A stretch of 33,456 nucleotides of DNA, from the IMG/VR virus record IMGVR_UViG_3300018079_000026, positions 1-33,456 of that record, one strand, 5' to 3'. Source of the stretch: a virus. The notes under the pieces are model-generated. The model was not told where the DNA came from. It searched no databases and saw only the letters and a list, made by a program, of their open reading frames with translations. Shown here piece after piece: positions 20,398 to 27,695 of this stretch. Within the stretch, counting starts at the first letter, position 1; each line of letters opens with the position of its first letter. Both the position numbers and the translations under genes were made by a program.

Positions 20398-20706
20398 ATG
20401 ATGAGAAACAGAGATGTAGTTTGGATGCTCAAGAGAGAAATACGCCGACGAGCGCTGACAAGGGGTCTTAGATTTGATCCCGCCGAAATTATTAGCGTAA
20501 AAGACTCGGGGCAAATCATCGTGTTTCTGAGAAGCATCAATGAGCGCCGTATTCAAATAGACGAGTCGGGTAAAGAGATTGAAACGGTAGAAAAGAAGCC
20601 TATCATTTGGACAGAAAAGATGGACGGAAGAGAACCAAGACTCGTCGTGCTTATCCCGTCCCTAATCGCGCGCATCAACGAGCGCGGGGAAGTGTTCACG
20701 GGCTAG
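20398..20706 (+). CDS. Hypothetical protein in the head operon
   Basis: Starts with one of two adjacent ATGs (20398 or 20401), immediately after the previous stop; 102 aa. It begins with a basic helix (MLKREIRRRALTRGLRF), then shows alternating strands (AEIISVKDSGQIIVFLRS, RIQIDESGKEIETVEK, LVVLIPSLIARINERG). It may be a small beta-barrel neck or stopper factor, but I do not recognise it. Confidence 0.6.
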   Translation: MMRNRDVVWMLKREIRRRALTRGLRFDPAEIISVKDSGQIIVFLRSINERRIQIDESGKEIETVEKKPIIWTEKMDGREPRLVVLIPSLIARINERGEVFTG

Positions 20707-20707
20707 C

Positions 20708-20923
20708 TTGAGCCAAGACCGCGCCGCCTACACCGTCACCCCGACTCTGGTCGCCCCCGACCCGTTGGCCGGTTTCCCAGACGATGAGCGCCGCATCATC
20801 CTGGCCTGGCGCTCGGCTCGGCAGAAGGCGCGCTCAGGCGTGGCCTCGCTAACGGCGGTGATGGTGGACGGCTGCGTGCTGCTGTTTGATGGCCTGCCAG
20901 CCGGGAAGGTGCTATTGCGTTAG
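20708..20923 (+). CDS. Small hypothetical protein, last gene before leader B
   Basis: A 71-aa protein, TTG start one base after the previous stop. DERRIILAWRSARQKARSGVA forms a basic helix, followed by a strand-rich end (LTAVMVDGCVLLFDGLPAGKVLL). No family known. Its stop is 11 bases before the -10-like box of leader B, so it closes this transcription unit. Confidence 0.55.
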   Translation: MSQDRAAYTVTPTLVAPDPLAGFPDDERRIILAWRSARQKARSGVASLTAVMVDGCVLLFDGLPAGKVLLR

Positions 20924-20934
20924 GGAAAACGTAG

Positions 20935-21010
20935 TATACTAGCGGGCAATCTCATAACTCGACCTACGGGCCGGGGCCAGACGTGCATAAGTCTGCCCCC
21001 GGCCCTTTTT
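20935..21010 (+). promoter_or_regulatory. Leader B before protease/scaffold: -10 box, hairpin and T-run
   Basis: TATACT (20935-20940) sits 28 bases before a 15-bp stem (20968-20982 with 20991-21005, one mismatch) capped by an 8-base loop and followed by TTTTT. The sequence before the stem, CGACCTACGGGCCG, recurs nearly unchanged in leader C (CGACCTATGGGCCG). It can act as a terminator for the preceding operon. If TATACT is a real promoter, every new transcript must pass the terminator, implying attenuation or antitermination. The SD (GGAGA) follows at 21015. Confidence 0.6.
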
Positions 21011-21026
21011 ATTTGGAGAATTTTCA

Positions 21027-22313
21027 GTGCCCTGGGCCACATTCGAATCAGGCGATAAAGGTTTCTGTGTTCACAAAGTGGACGCCGACGGAAACAAGAC
21101 CGGCGAGGCGCTGGGTTGTCACCCGTCGCGCGGGGAGGCGCAAGCGCAGGTCGCCGCACTGTACTCGAAAGAGAAGGCCGGAGCGCGTCATTCGCACACG
21201 GACAATGACGCCATTCAGAAAGCCCACGACCTCCTGTGTGAACTCGGCGCAGCTTGCAAAGCGCCGCCCGACGGCAAGGGCGGGTTTATCTTCCCCGACT
21301 CTGGCCTATCCATTTTCAAAGACTCATCCGGGCGCTACCGCTGGGTGACGTTCTCCAGTTCGGCCTTTCAGGACAAAGACCGCGAGATCATCAGCACGAA
21401 AGCCCTGGCCGATGACGTGGCCCGTGCCGACTCCGATGGCGAGTATGGCCCGCTCCTGTGGTGGCACGTCAAAGGCGCGCAGTTGGGCACGTGCGATTTC
21501 AATGCAATGGAAGGCCGCGTATTGATCGAAAGCGGAACCTTCGATGACGAAGAATATGGAGAAAGGTTGAAAGCCTATGCCGACGAATCTGAAGTGAGCA
21601 TTGGATACCATCACCCGCCGAACGAGCCGGACTCGGACGGGACGTATCACCACATCCGGCGCTTTGAGCGCTCGCTCCTACCTAAGGGCAAGGCGTCGAA
21701 TTTGCTCACCCGTTTCGTCGTGAAGGAGTTAGACATTATGGACAAAGACAAGGAAACCAAGCTCAGGCAGTTCTTGGGGCCGCTGGCCGATAAAGTTCTG
21801 GGCCAGGCGAAGGCCGCTGAGAAAGATGCGGACGAGGCCGGACTCAAGTTCAAGGATGAGTCGAAGGCCGAAGGTGACAAGCCCACCGAGACCGCGCCCG
21901 CCGAAGGCGACAAGAAACCCGCCTACCTGACCGAAGACGGACTCAAGGACTACATGGCAAAGTGCATGGAGCCCTACGTCAAGGAACTGGCCGAAATAAA
22001 AGCGGCTATCGGCGCGAAGCAAAAGGCCGAGGACGAGGGCCGCGCGGCCTCCGAGAAGGCCGCCACCGAACTCGCAACGGCACTCAAGGGATTCCAAGAC
22101 TCGCTCACCACGCAGGGTGATGCGCTCAAGCTGGCCCTCGAAGGCGTGGCCGAACTCAAGGGCGAGCGCCCGCGCAATCAGACGCAGGGATACTTCCGGG
22201 CCAGCGAAGACGGGCCGACGCCGGGGGAGAAGTTCAAGAGCCTCGGCCCGCAGGCCGACCCTCTGGCGCCGTTTATGAACGCACTCCTCAACCAGCCGCA
22301 AGGCCAATCATAG
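21027..22313 (+). CDS. Prohead protease fused to scaffold
   Basis: A 428-aa protein with GTG start. Residues 1-50 are a small domain (FCVHKVDADGNKTGEALGCH, then EAQAQVAALYSKE) that often precedes phage proteases. Residues ~85-235 form the U35/XkdF-like protease: FSSSAFQDKDREIIS, WWHVKGAQLGTCDF, ESGTFDD, VSIGYHHPPNEPD and FERSLLP. The His in WWH and the Ser of SIGY are plausible catalytic residues. Residues 238-428 are a charged, Ala/Lys/Glu-rich coiled-coil scaffold ending in a hydrophobic segment (PFMNALLNQ). The scaffold guides shell assembly and is then digested. The major capsid gene follows directly. Confidence 0.8.
   Translation: MPWATFESGDKGFCVHKVDADGNKTGEALGCHPSRGEAQAQVAALYSKEKAGARHSHTDNDAIQKAHDLLCELGAACKAPPDGKGGFIFPDSGLSIFKDSSGRYRWVTFSSSAFQDKDREIISTKALADDVARADSDGEYGPLLWWHVKGAQLGTCDFNAMEGRVLIESGTFDDEEYGERLKAYADESEVSIGYHHPPNEPDSDGTYHHIRRFERSLLPKGKASNLLTRFVVKELDIMDKDKETKLRQFLGPLADKVLGQAKAAEKDADEAGLKFKDESKAEGDKPTETAPAEGDKKPAYLTEDGLKDYMAKCMEPYVKELAEIKAAIGAKQKAEDEGRAASEKAATELATALKGFQDSLTTQGDALKLALEGVAELKGERPRNQTQGYFRASEDGPTPGEKFKSLGPQADPLAPFMNALLNQPQGQS
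21738..22313 (+). CDS. Nested in-frame scaffold protein (predicted internal start)
   Basis: Within the protease gene, AAGGAG (21723-21728) lies 9 bases before an in-frame ATG at 21738, exactly where the protease part ends and the coiled-coil scaffold begins (MDKDKETKLRQFLG). The shorter product would be 191 aa. Phage lambda makes its scaffold Nu3 from the same kind of internal start in the C protease gene. The SD could be coincidental, because the bases encode Lys-Glu. Confidence 0.55.
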   Translation: MDKDKETKLRQFLGPLADKVLGQAKAAEKDADEAGLKFKDESKAEGDKPTETAPAEGDKKPAYLTEDGLKDYMAKCMEPYVKELAEIKAAIGAKQKAEDEGRAASEKAATELATALKGFQDSLTTQGDALKLALEGVAELKGERPRNQTQGYFRASEDGPTPGEKFKSLGPQADPLAPFMNALLNQPQGQS

Positions 22314-22329
22314 AAAGGAGAATCACGAC

Positions 22330-23829
22330 ATGCCACCCAATGATGCAATTCCTAACGTTGACTATGAGAAACTCGCGATGGCCTTGCTGGCCGCCAATGG
22401 AGGCGTAGCGCGGAAGGCCGTCAGCTCGACCCCGACAACGGTTTACGGACACGGCCTATCATCGGGAATACCCGGTGGCGCGGCTGGCATCTTTAGCTTC
22501 CCCGGCATTGAGCCGGAGTTGATGAACGCCATGATTATGCCGCGCCTGGGACTTCTCGATGCGCTGCCCAGCCGAACAAGCATTTGGGACGAGACTCTGT
22601 ACGGGCTGATGACCGGAGTCACGGCCTCCACCGGCAACAATCCGACCGGAGTCTGCGATGACCCGCCCACTGCTGGCCTGATGAAGCTCTGCGTGCACAA
22701 GTTCGTGTGGGGCCGATTCTCGCGCATGACGCGCGTCTTTGACATTGATCGCGCCGGGAAGTACATCAACCGCTCGGACTTCAATGATCTGACTCTCATC
22801 GGAAATCCCCTGACCAATGGCGGCCAAAACTTCTTCACGCCGCAAATGCCAGGCGCTGCGACAGGCGCTCTGGCCGTGCGCTCGGAACTCGCAAAGGCGC
22901 TGTTTGAGTTGGCCGTCTCCTGGGGCCGTGACTTCGCGGCCCAGCTCTACACCGGCAGCCCGGCCAACAACACCGGCGGAGGCGGCTATAAGGAGCCCTA
23001 CGGCCTGGACATCCTGATCAACACCGGCTACAAGGATGCCGAAACCGGAGTCGCCTGCCCGGCAGCCGACAGTATCATCAACTCGTTCGGAAACCTGGAC
23101 GTGAGCACCAATGGCACTACCCTGGTCAACCGCATCACGAACATCTATCGCAACCTGAAGTACAACGCCTCGCGGATGGGCCTGGACCCGGCCTCGTGGG
23201 CTTTGGTCATGCCCTGGTCACTTTTCTACGAGGTGACTAAAGTCTGGCCGTGCAGCTACCTGTCCTATCTCTGCCAGAACCAGCCAGCGGGCACAACCAA
23301 CTTCATCGACTCGACTGAGCAAGTGCGAATGCGCGACGATATGCGCGGCGACATCTTCAGCCAGACCGGGCAGTACCTGCTGATCGATGGGCAGCGTGTC
23401 CCGGTACTTCTGGACGATGGCATTGCGGAAACGATTGTAGCGGGCGCATCCTTCCGCTCGACCATCTATTTCGTTCCGCTGCGCGTTTTGGGAAATCGCC
23501 CGGCGACGTTCATCGAATACGTAAACTATGACGGGCCGATGGGCGCGATGGAGATGGCGAACGCAATGGCCCCGCAGGGAACGTACTTCACGACCAACAA
23601 CGGGCGCTATCTGTGGCACAAGAAACCGCCGACGAACTACTGCGTCCAGATGCTCGCCAAAACAGAATGGCGCGTGATCCTAGAGACGCCGCAGATTGCC
23701 GCGCGGCTCACGGCTGTACAGTACACGCCGGTTCTCAAGGAACGGGAGTTCAACCCCGCCGATACCTCGTACTATGTGGACGGCGGCGGTACCTCTCGCT
23801 TCGGGCCGAGCTACTTCGCGCCCAACTAA
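22330..23829 (+). CDS. Major capsid protein
   Basis: A 499-aa protein with AAAGGAG before the ATG, following the scaffold. The N-terminal arm has GIFSFPGIEPELMNAMIMPRLGLLDALPSRTSIWDETLYG. Later come the structural core (GRDFAAQLYTGSPANN), WALVMPWSLFYEVTKVWPC, DGQRVPVLLDDGI, and a C-terminal part with EWRVILETPQIAARLTAVQYTPV. This is compatible with an HK97-fold shell protein, abundant and composed of mixed strands and helices. The length is above the usual 300-400 residues, indicating extra surface insertions. Identification depends strongly on position after the protease/scaffold. Confidence 0.75.
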   Translation: MPPNDAIPNVDYEKLAMALLAANGGVARKAVSSTPTTVYGHGLSSGIPGGAAGIFSFPGIEPELMNAMIMPRLGLLDALPSRTSIWDETLYGLMTGVTASTGNNPTGVCDDPPTAGLMKLCVHKFVWGRFSRMTRVFDIDRAGKYINRSDFNDLTLIGNPLTNGGQNFFTPQMPGAATGALAVRSELAKALFELAVSWGRDFAAQLYTGSPANNTGGGGYKEPYGLDILINTGYKDAETGVACPAADSIINSFGNLDVSTNGTTLVNRITNIYRNLKYNASRMGLDPASWALVMPWSLFYEVTKVWPCSYLSYLCQNQPAGTTNFIDSTEQVRMRDDMRGDIFSQTGQYLLIDGQRVPVLLDDGIAETIVAGASFRSTIYFVPLRVLGNRPATFIEYVNYDGPMGAMEMANAMAPQGTYFTTNNGRYLWHKKPPTNYCVQMLAKTEWRVILETPQIAARLTAVQYTPVLKEREFNPADTSYYVDGGGTSRFGPSYFAPN

Positions 23830-23851
23830 ACGGTTATCGGTTATCTCTAGC

Positions 23852-23888
23852 GTGGTGTGGGTCGTGCTTGTCTGGCGGCCCGCACCAC
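23852..23888 (+). terminator. Hairpin after the capsid gene
   Basis: GTGGTGTGGG (23852-23861) pairs with CCCGCACCAC (23879-23888), 10 pairs including one G-U, with a 17-base loop. It begins 23 bases after the capsid stop and ends 7 bases before the next ATG. No T-run follows. It could act as a partial terminator or mRNA 3' stabiliser that keeps capsid expression high and reduces the sugar genes. Confidence 0.5.
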
Positions 23889-23895
23889 ATTCACA

Positions 23896-24615
23896 ATGCT
23901 CCCCGTTTACTGTTTCGTCAGCGACAAAGACTTGTGGACACTCCAGGCATTCGCGTGGTTCTTCAATCGCTACTGGTCAAGTGTTTGGCCGGTTATGTGC
24001 TTCGGCTATACCCCACCGGAGTTTGTCCTCCCGCCCAACTTTTCCTTCGTCTCTGTAGGAGACTTTGCCGACTATCCTGTGAACCGCTGGAGCGATGGCG
24101 TTATCAAGGCGCTCCAGTCTGTAACCGATGAATTATTCATCTACATGATGGGTGACTTCTGGCCCTATCGAAAAGTAAACACCGAGGCAATCAACATGCT
24201 CAGTCAGTTCATGGCCCAGCACCCGGAGATTGCCCGCATTGATTTGACCACCGATAGACTCTACGCGGCGGGTCTGCGCGAGGCCGGGAGCGTGGCGTAT
24301 CTCGACTTGATTACCAATGACCTTCCCGTTCCCTATCTCCTGAGCCTGCAGCCCGGCCTATGGCGGCGCGAGGCTCTCCTGCGGTATCTCATTCCGGGGG
24401 AAACCGGCTGGGAGACTGAGATAAACGGCACAAGCCGAATGCAAATGAACGGCGAGCATCCCGCCGTTGTCCTGGGGACACGCCAGGCCCCCGTGCGAGT
24501 GCTCATCGCTATCCAAAAAGGCAAGCTCACCCTGGACGGTGGCTATCAAATCCCGCCCCCGCCCGTGCGCCAGGAAGATTTGCAGACTATTCGAGAATTG
24601 GGGTACTTACCATGA
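23896..24615 (+). CDS. Glycosyltransferase-like hypothetical protein
   Basis: The ATG at 23896 (MLPVYCFVSDKDLW) is preferred over a GTG at 23857 inside the hairpin; no SD is visible. The 239-aa protein has a Rossmann/GT-A-like order: LPVYCFVSDKDLWTLQAFAWFF, PNFSFVSVGDFADYP, then LFIYMMGDFWPYRKVN, where MGDFWP could be the metal-binding acidic segment. Next come IARIDLTTDRLYA and LLSLQPGLWRREAL (a QPGLWRR motif found in glycosyltransferase-like proteins). It ends with EDLQTIRELGYLP. It is the first gene of the sugar cassette and overlaps the epimerase gene (ATGA). Substrate unknown. Confidence 0.55.
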   Translation: MLPVYCFVSDKDLWTLQAFAWFFNRYWSSVWPVMCFGYTPPEFVLPPNFSFVSVGDFADYPVNRWSDGVIKALQSVTDELFIYMMGDFWPYRKVNTEAINMLSQFMAQHPEIARIDLTTDRLYAAGLREAGSVAYLDLITNDLPVPYLLSLQPGLWRREALLRYLIPGETGWETEINGTSRMQMNGEHPAVVLGTRQAPVRVLIAIQKGKLTLDGGYQIPPPPVRQEDLQTIRELGYLP

Positions 24616-25568
24616 CCTTCTGGACTGGCAAGCATGTAATCGTAACCGGCGGCGCGGGCTTCGTGGGCGTCCATCTTGTGCGCCGACTCCTGGGAGCGGG
24701 CGCGGACGTGACGGTGTTCGATGACTTCTCACGTGGACAAAACAGGGAAGAAGGCGCGGAGTATATCAAGTGCGACGTGTCGCGCGCCTATGCCGTTCTG
24801 CCCTACGTTCTGGACACCTTCGCCGTATTCAATCTGGCGGCGACTGTGGCGGGCGTGCTGTACAATCGAACGCATCATTTGGAAATGTTCACGCGGAACA
24901 TAGCCCTACAAACGTCTCCACTCGTTGCGGCAGAAATCGCCAAAGTCCCGCATTTCCTTCAGGTTTCCAGCGTCTGCGTCTATGCCGAGGAATATCAAAA
25001 TCCGTGTCAAGAGGACACAGGTGAACTCGGTGATCCGGTCAAGGCTAACGCGGGCTACTCCTGGGCCAAGCGCCTGGGCGAGCGCGCGGCGCTGTGGGCT
25101 AACCTTCCGCACGTCGTGATCGTCAGACCCTCGAATATGTATGGCCCGCACGATTACTTCGATGACCGCGCGCACGTCATCCCGGCGCTCGTAAAGAAAT
25201 GCCTTGAGTCGAAAGTGATAGAAGTTCACGGCACGGGAAACGAAACGCGCGAGTTTCTGTACGCTGATGACGCGGCGCAAGGCATGATAGCCGCGCTGGA
25301 GAATGGCAAATCAGGAAGGGCTTACAACCTGGGCACGAACGGAAAGAACGCAGTAAGCATCCGGGATTTGGTGAGCTTGATCCAGGAGGCAACCGGAACC
25401 GAGCACAAGCCCGTTGTGTTCACAGGCGGGGAAGCGGGCGACTTGCGGCGCTGGTCAGACTCAGAGCGCATCGAACGCGAGACCGGATGGAAGCACTTGA
25501 CTACCCTGCGTGAGGGCCTGCGGCGTACAGTGAAATGGTATACAAAAGAGAAGTTAGCCTATGCGTAA
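24612..25568 (+). CDS. NAD-dependent nucleotide-sugar epimerase/dehydratase
   Basis: A 318-aa extended short-chain dehydrogenase. VTGGAGFVGVHLVRRL near residue 11 is the GxxGxxG NAD-binding loop. VFDDFSRG follows the second strand, and NLAATVAGV and VSSVCVYAEE are the usual third and fourth motifs. Tyr149 and Lys153 (YSWAK) form the catalytic YxxxK. VRPSNMYGPHDYFD and GNETREFLYADDAAQGM are typical of the UDP-glucose epimerase and GDP-fucose synthase groups. It modifies a nucleotide sugar, supplying donors to the glycosyltransferases encoded next to it. The exact reaction cannot be told from sequence alone. Overlaps the following gene by 8 bp. Confidence 0.85.
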   Translation: MTFWTGKHVIVTGGAGFVGVHLVRRLLGAGADVTVFDDFSRGQNREEGAEYIKCDVSRAYAVLPYVLDTFAVFNLAATVAGVLYNRTHHLEMFTRNIALQTSPLVAAEIAKVPHFLQVSSVCVYAEEYQNPCQEDTGELGDPVKANAGYSWAKRLGERAALWANLPHVVIVRPSNMYGPHDYFDDRAHVIPALVKKCLESKVIEVHGTGNETREFLYADDAAQGMIAALENGKSGRAYNLGTNGKNAVSIRDLVSLIQEATGTEHKPVVFTGGEAGDLRRWSDSERIERETGWKHLTTLREGLRRTVKWYTKEKLAYA

Positions 25569-26790
25569 CATCGGCGTCGGAACTTTCCAAACCACCCCGC
25601 GAATGCGTGAGCTAATCAATCAGGTGCTCGACTCCGGCCGCATTTCCTACGGCCCGCTCTCGCAGGAATTTGAGCGGCGTTTTTCGGAGGCGCACGGTTG
25701 CGAGTATGGCATCCTTTCCAACTCCGGCACCTCGGCCTTGCAAGTCGCGCTCCAGGCCATGAAGGAAATCCATCATTGGCGTGACGGCGACGAGGTGATT
25801 ATCCCGGCCACGACTTTTGTAGCGACGGCCAATATCGTACTCCATAACCGAATGACGCCGATATTCGTGGATGTGGACTCGCTCACCTACAACATTGGCC
25901 CGGCCTTGATAGAGCGGGCTATTACTCCAAAGACGCGCGCGATTATCCCGGTACACTTGCTCGGCCAGCCCGCCGATATGAGCGCCATTGTGGATATTGC
26001 TCACAGATACAATCTCAAGGTTATCGAAGACTCCTGCGAATGTATGTTTGTCAATCACCGCGAGAAACCCGTAGGCAGTTGGGGTGACATCGGTTGCTTC
26101 TCGTTCTACGTTGCTCACTTGCTGATAACAGGCGTGGGCGGAATGTGTACGACGAACAATCCGTTCTACGCCGCGCGCATCCGGTCACTCGTCAATCACG
26201 GGATGGACATGGCACAGCTCAACCCCGGAGAGAACTTCGCCCCGCGCCCCAACCCCAATCGGCGCTTCTTCTTTTCCAGCGTGGGTCATAGCTACCGCAT
26301 CACCGAACTCGAAGCGGCGTTGGGCCTGGCGCAGTTAGACACGATACGGGAGTCGATTGAAACGCGGTGGCGGAATGCCTTACAACTCACGGAGGGAATT
26401 GGTAGACTAGTGGACAGATACGCTGGCCTAGACCCGATACAAATTCCATTTGAACACTTTGCAAGGCCGAACGCCTGGATGATGTACCCCATCGTCCTAC
26501 GGCGCGGCCTGGATAAAGAACCGCTCATGGCTTGGCTCAATCAGCGCGGCATCGAAACGCGCGACCTTCTGCCGCTCATCAATCAGCCGGCCTATGCGCG
26601 CGGGCTGTTCTCTGAGGACTACCCGGTGAGCCAGTGGCTGATTGAAAGCGGCTTCTACTGTGGTTGTCACGCGGGCCTGACCCTGGCCGATATGGATGCC
26701 ATCGTCCAATCTTTGAAAGACTACTTTGATACTGACCGCGAACGAACTCAAAGAGAAAATAGCCGCGCTCCCGCCGCTGTTTCAGCCTAA
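25561..26790 (+). CDS. DegT/DnrJ/EryC1-family PLP protein with His at the Lys position
   Basis: A 409-aa fold-type I PLP protein. Family marks are SGTSALQVALQAM, EVIIPATTFVATANIV, PVHLLGQPADM, VIEDSCECM (Asp binds the PLP ring nitrogen) and a C-terminal WMMYPIVLRRG. Where sugar aminotransferases have the PLP-binding Lys (SFxxxK-x-x-x-x-GxGG), this protein has SFYVAHLLITGVGG, with His186. A His in this place is known in the dehydrase ColD, which removes a 3-hydroxyl and does not form a stable internal aldimine. It may therefore be a sugar 3-dehydrase-like or otherwise atypical enzyme, working after the epimerase. Confidence 0.8.
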   Translation: MRNIGVGTFQTTPRMRELINQVLDSGRISYGPLSQEFERRFSEAHGCEYGILSNSGTSALQVALQAMKEIHHWRDGDEVIIPATTFVATANIVLHNRMTPIFVDVDSLTYNIGPALIERAITPKTRAIIPVHLLGQPADMSAIVDIAHRYNLKVIEDSCECMFVNHREKPVGSWGDIGCFSFYVAHLLITGVGGMCTTNNPFYAARIRSLVNHGMDMAQLNPGENFAPRPNPNRRFFFSSVGHSYRITELEAALGLAQLDTIRESIETRWRNALQLTEGIGRLVDRYAGLDPIQIPFEHFARPNAWMMYPIVLRRGLDKEPLMAWLNQRGIETRDLLPLINQPAYARGLFSEDYPVSQWLIESGFYCGCHAGLTLADMDAIVQSLKDYFDTDRERTQRENSRAPAAVSA

Positions 26791-27493
26791 TGGAACCTGG
26801 ACGAGAAACCGGATGGCGCTCAGGCGGCATATCGCCATAGACCCGCTCGACTCCTTTTTGTCGTGGTCTACCATCATCGCCACGATGTTTGTTGGAAATG
26901 CGCCCTACACCGTCCAGGAGTTGGATGTCTTGCGAGGGGCAAGCGATTGGGGGCGCTGGCTTAAGGCCATTCAGGAGGATAGTTTGGGATACCCGGAGGC
27001 GTTCCAAGAATACTCCTCCGGGAATTTGATCCACCAGGCTTATCACCTACTTCAATGGGAGCGGGCAACCAAGTTGAAAGTCAATGACCTGGAGACCATC
27101 GTTGAGATCGGGGCCGGTTATGGGGCGCTGGCGAAGATCATCCGCCGCCTGGGGTTTGAGGGCCGTTACGTCATCTTTGATTTGCCGGAGTTTGAGTATT
27201 TACAACAGTGGTACCTGGGCAGCCTGGGGATAAAGGCCGAATGGGGGCCCATTGCCCCAGGACACTTCCGCTGTGATTTGTTGATTGCGCTATGGTCTCT
27301 TTCGGAGATGAATGAGGCGATGCAGGCCGAATATCTGTCCGGCCTCCTACCGCGCCATTATATGATTGCAGCCCTAGATGCGCCCTGGGAGGGCGAGGAC
27401 AATGCACGCTATCTAAGAGAGATAGAGTCGCGCCCCGGCGTCAAGCGACAGATCATCCCGCATCTTAGAGGGAACTATTATTTGTTAGGATAA
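26726..27493 (+). CDS. SAM-dependent methyltransferase, probable sugar O-methyltransferase
   Basis: Starts with a TTG at 26726 overlapping the PLP gene by 65 bp. A later ATG at 26813 would cut off a natural-looking helix. The 255-aa protein has FLSWSTIIATMFVGNAPY and SSGNLIHQAYHLLQWE, residues shared by putative sugar O-methyltransferases. Motif I, VEIGAGYGALAKIIRRL, binds SAM. Next come YVIFDLPEFEYLQQWYLG and LLIALWSLSEMNEAM. It may methylate a sugar hydroxyl in the glycan made by the cassette. The overlap indicates co-translation. Confidence 0.75.
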   Translation: MILTANELKEKIAALPPLFQPNGTWTRNRMALRRHIAIDPLDSFLSWSTIIATMFVGNAPYTVQELDVLRGASDWGRWLKAIQEDSLGYPEAFQEYSSGNLIHQAYHLLQWERATKLKVNDLETIVEIGAGYGALAKIIRRLGFEGRYVIFDLPEFEYLQQWYLGSLGIKAEWGPIAPGHFRCDLLIALWSLSEMNEAMQAEYLSGLLPRHYMIAALDAPWEGEDNARYLREIESRPGVKRQIIPHLRGNYYLLG

Positions 27494-27497
27494 AATA

Positions 27498-27695
27498 ATG
27501 AATACTGCTGGTGTGGATGCGCGTAATCATATTGGGCCATTCTATTTTTGGAAGAAGTGGAACCATCTTCCTCATGCTCGGGATAAGTATACCGAGAAAG
27601 GGATTGGATTTTCATTCGGTAGACTTTACTTCTATGCGGGCCTCAAGCTCGCTGAGGGTTATTCTGAATTAGTCTTTAGATTATCGCACCCATGA
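27498..27695 (+). CDS. Small hypothetical protein in the sugar cassette
   Basis: A 65-aa basic/aromatic protein with AGGATAA before the ATG. It contains RNHIGPFYFWKKWNHLPHARD and FGRLYFYAGLKLAEGYSELV. No catalytic motif or membrane span is visible. Its stop overlaps the ATG of the large glycosyltransferase gene. Function not recognised. Confidence 0.55.
   Translation: MNTAGVDARNHIGPFYFWKKWNHLPHARDKYTEKGIGFSFGRLYFYAGLKLAEGYSELVFRLSHP

Noticed and set aside
20921-20940. TTGCGT plus TATACT as a classical sigma-70 promoter for leader B
   Set aside because: Spacing is too short (TTGCGT at 20915-20920 is 14 bp from TATACT), so I keep only the -10-like box as a candidate and do not claim a full promoter.
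21729-22307. 192-aa minus frame opposite the scaffold region
   Set aside because: A Leu/Gly/Arg-rich mirror of the Ala/Lys/Glu scaffold codons. The sense strand has a clear function.
24906-25280. 124-aa minus frame inside the epimerase gene
   Set aside because: The sense strand carries intact GGAGFVG and YSWAK motifs; the antisense frame is by-product.
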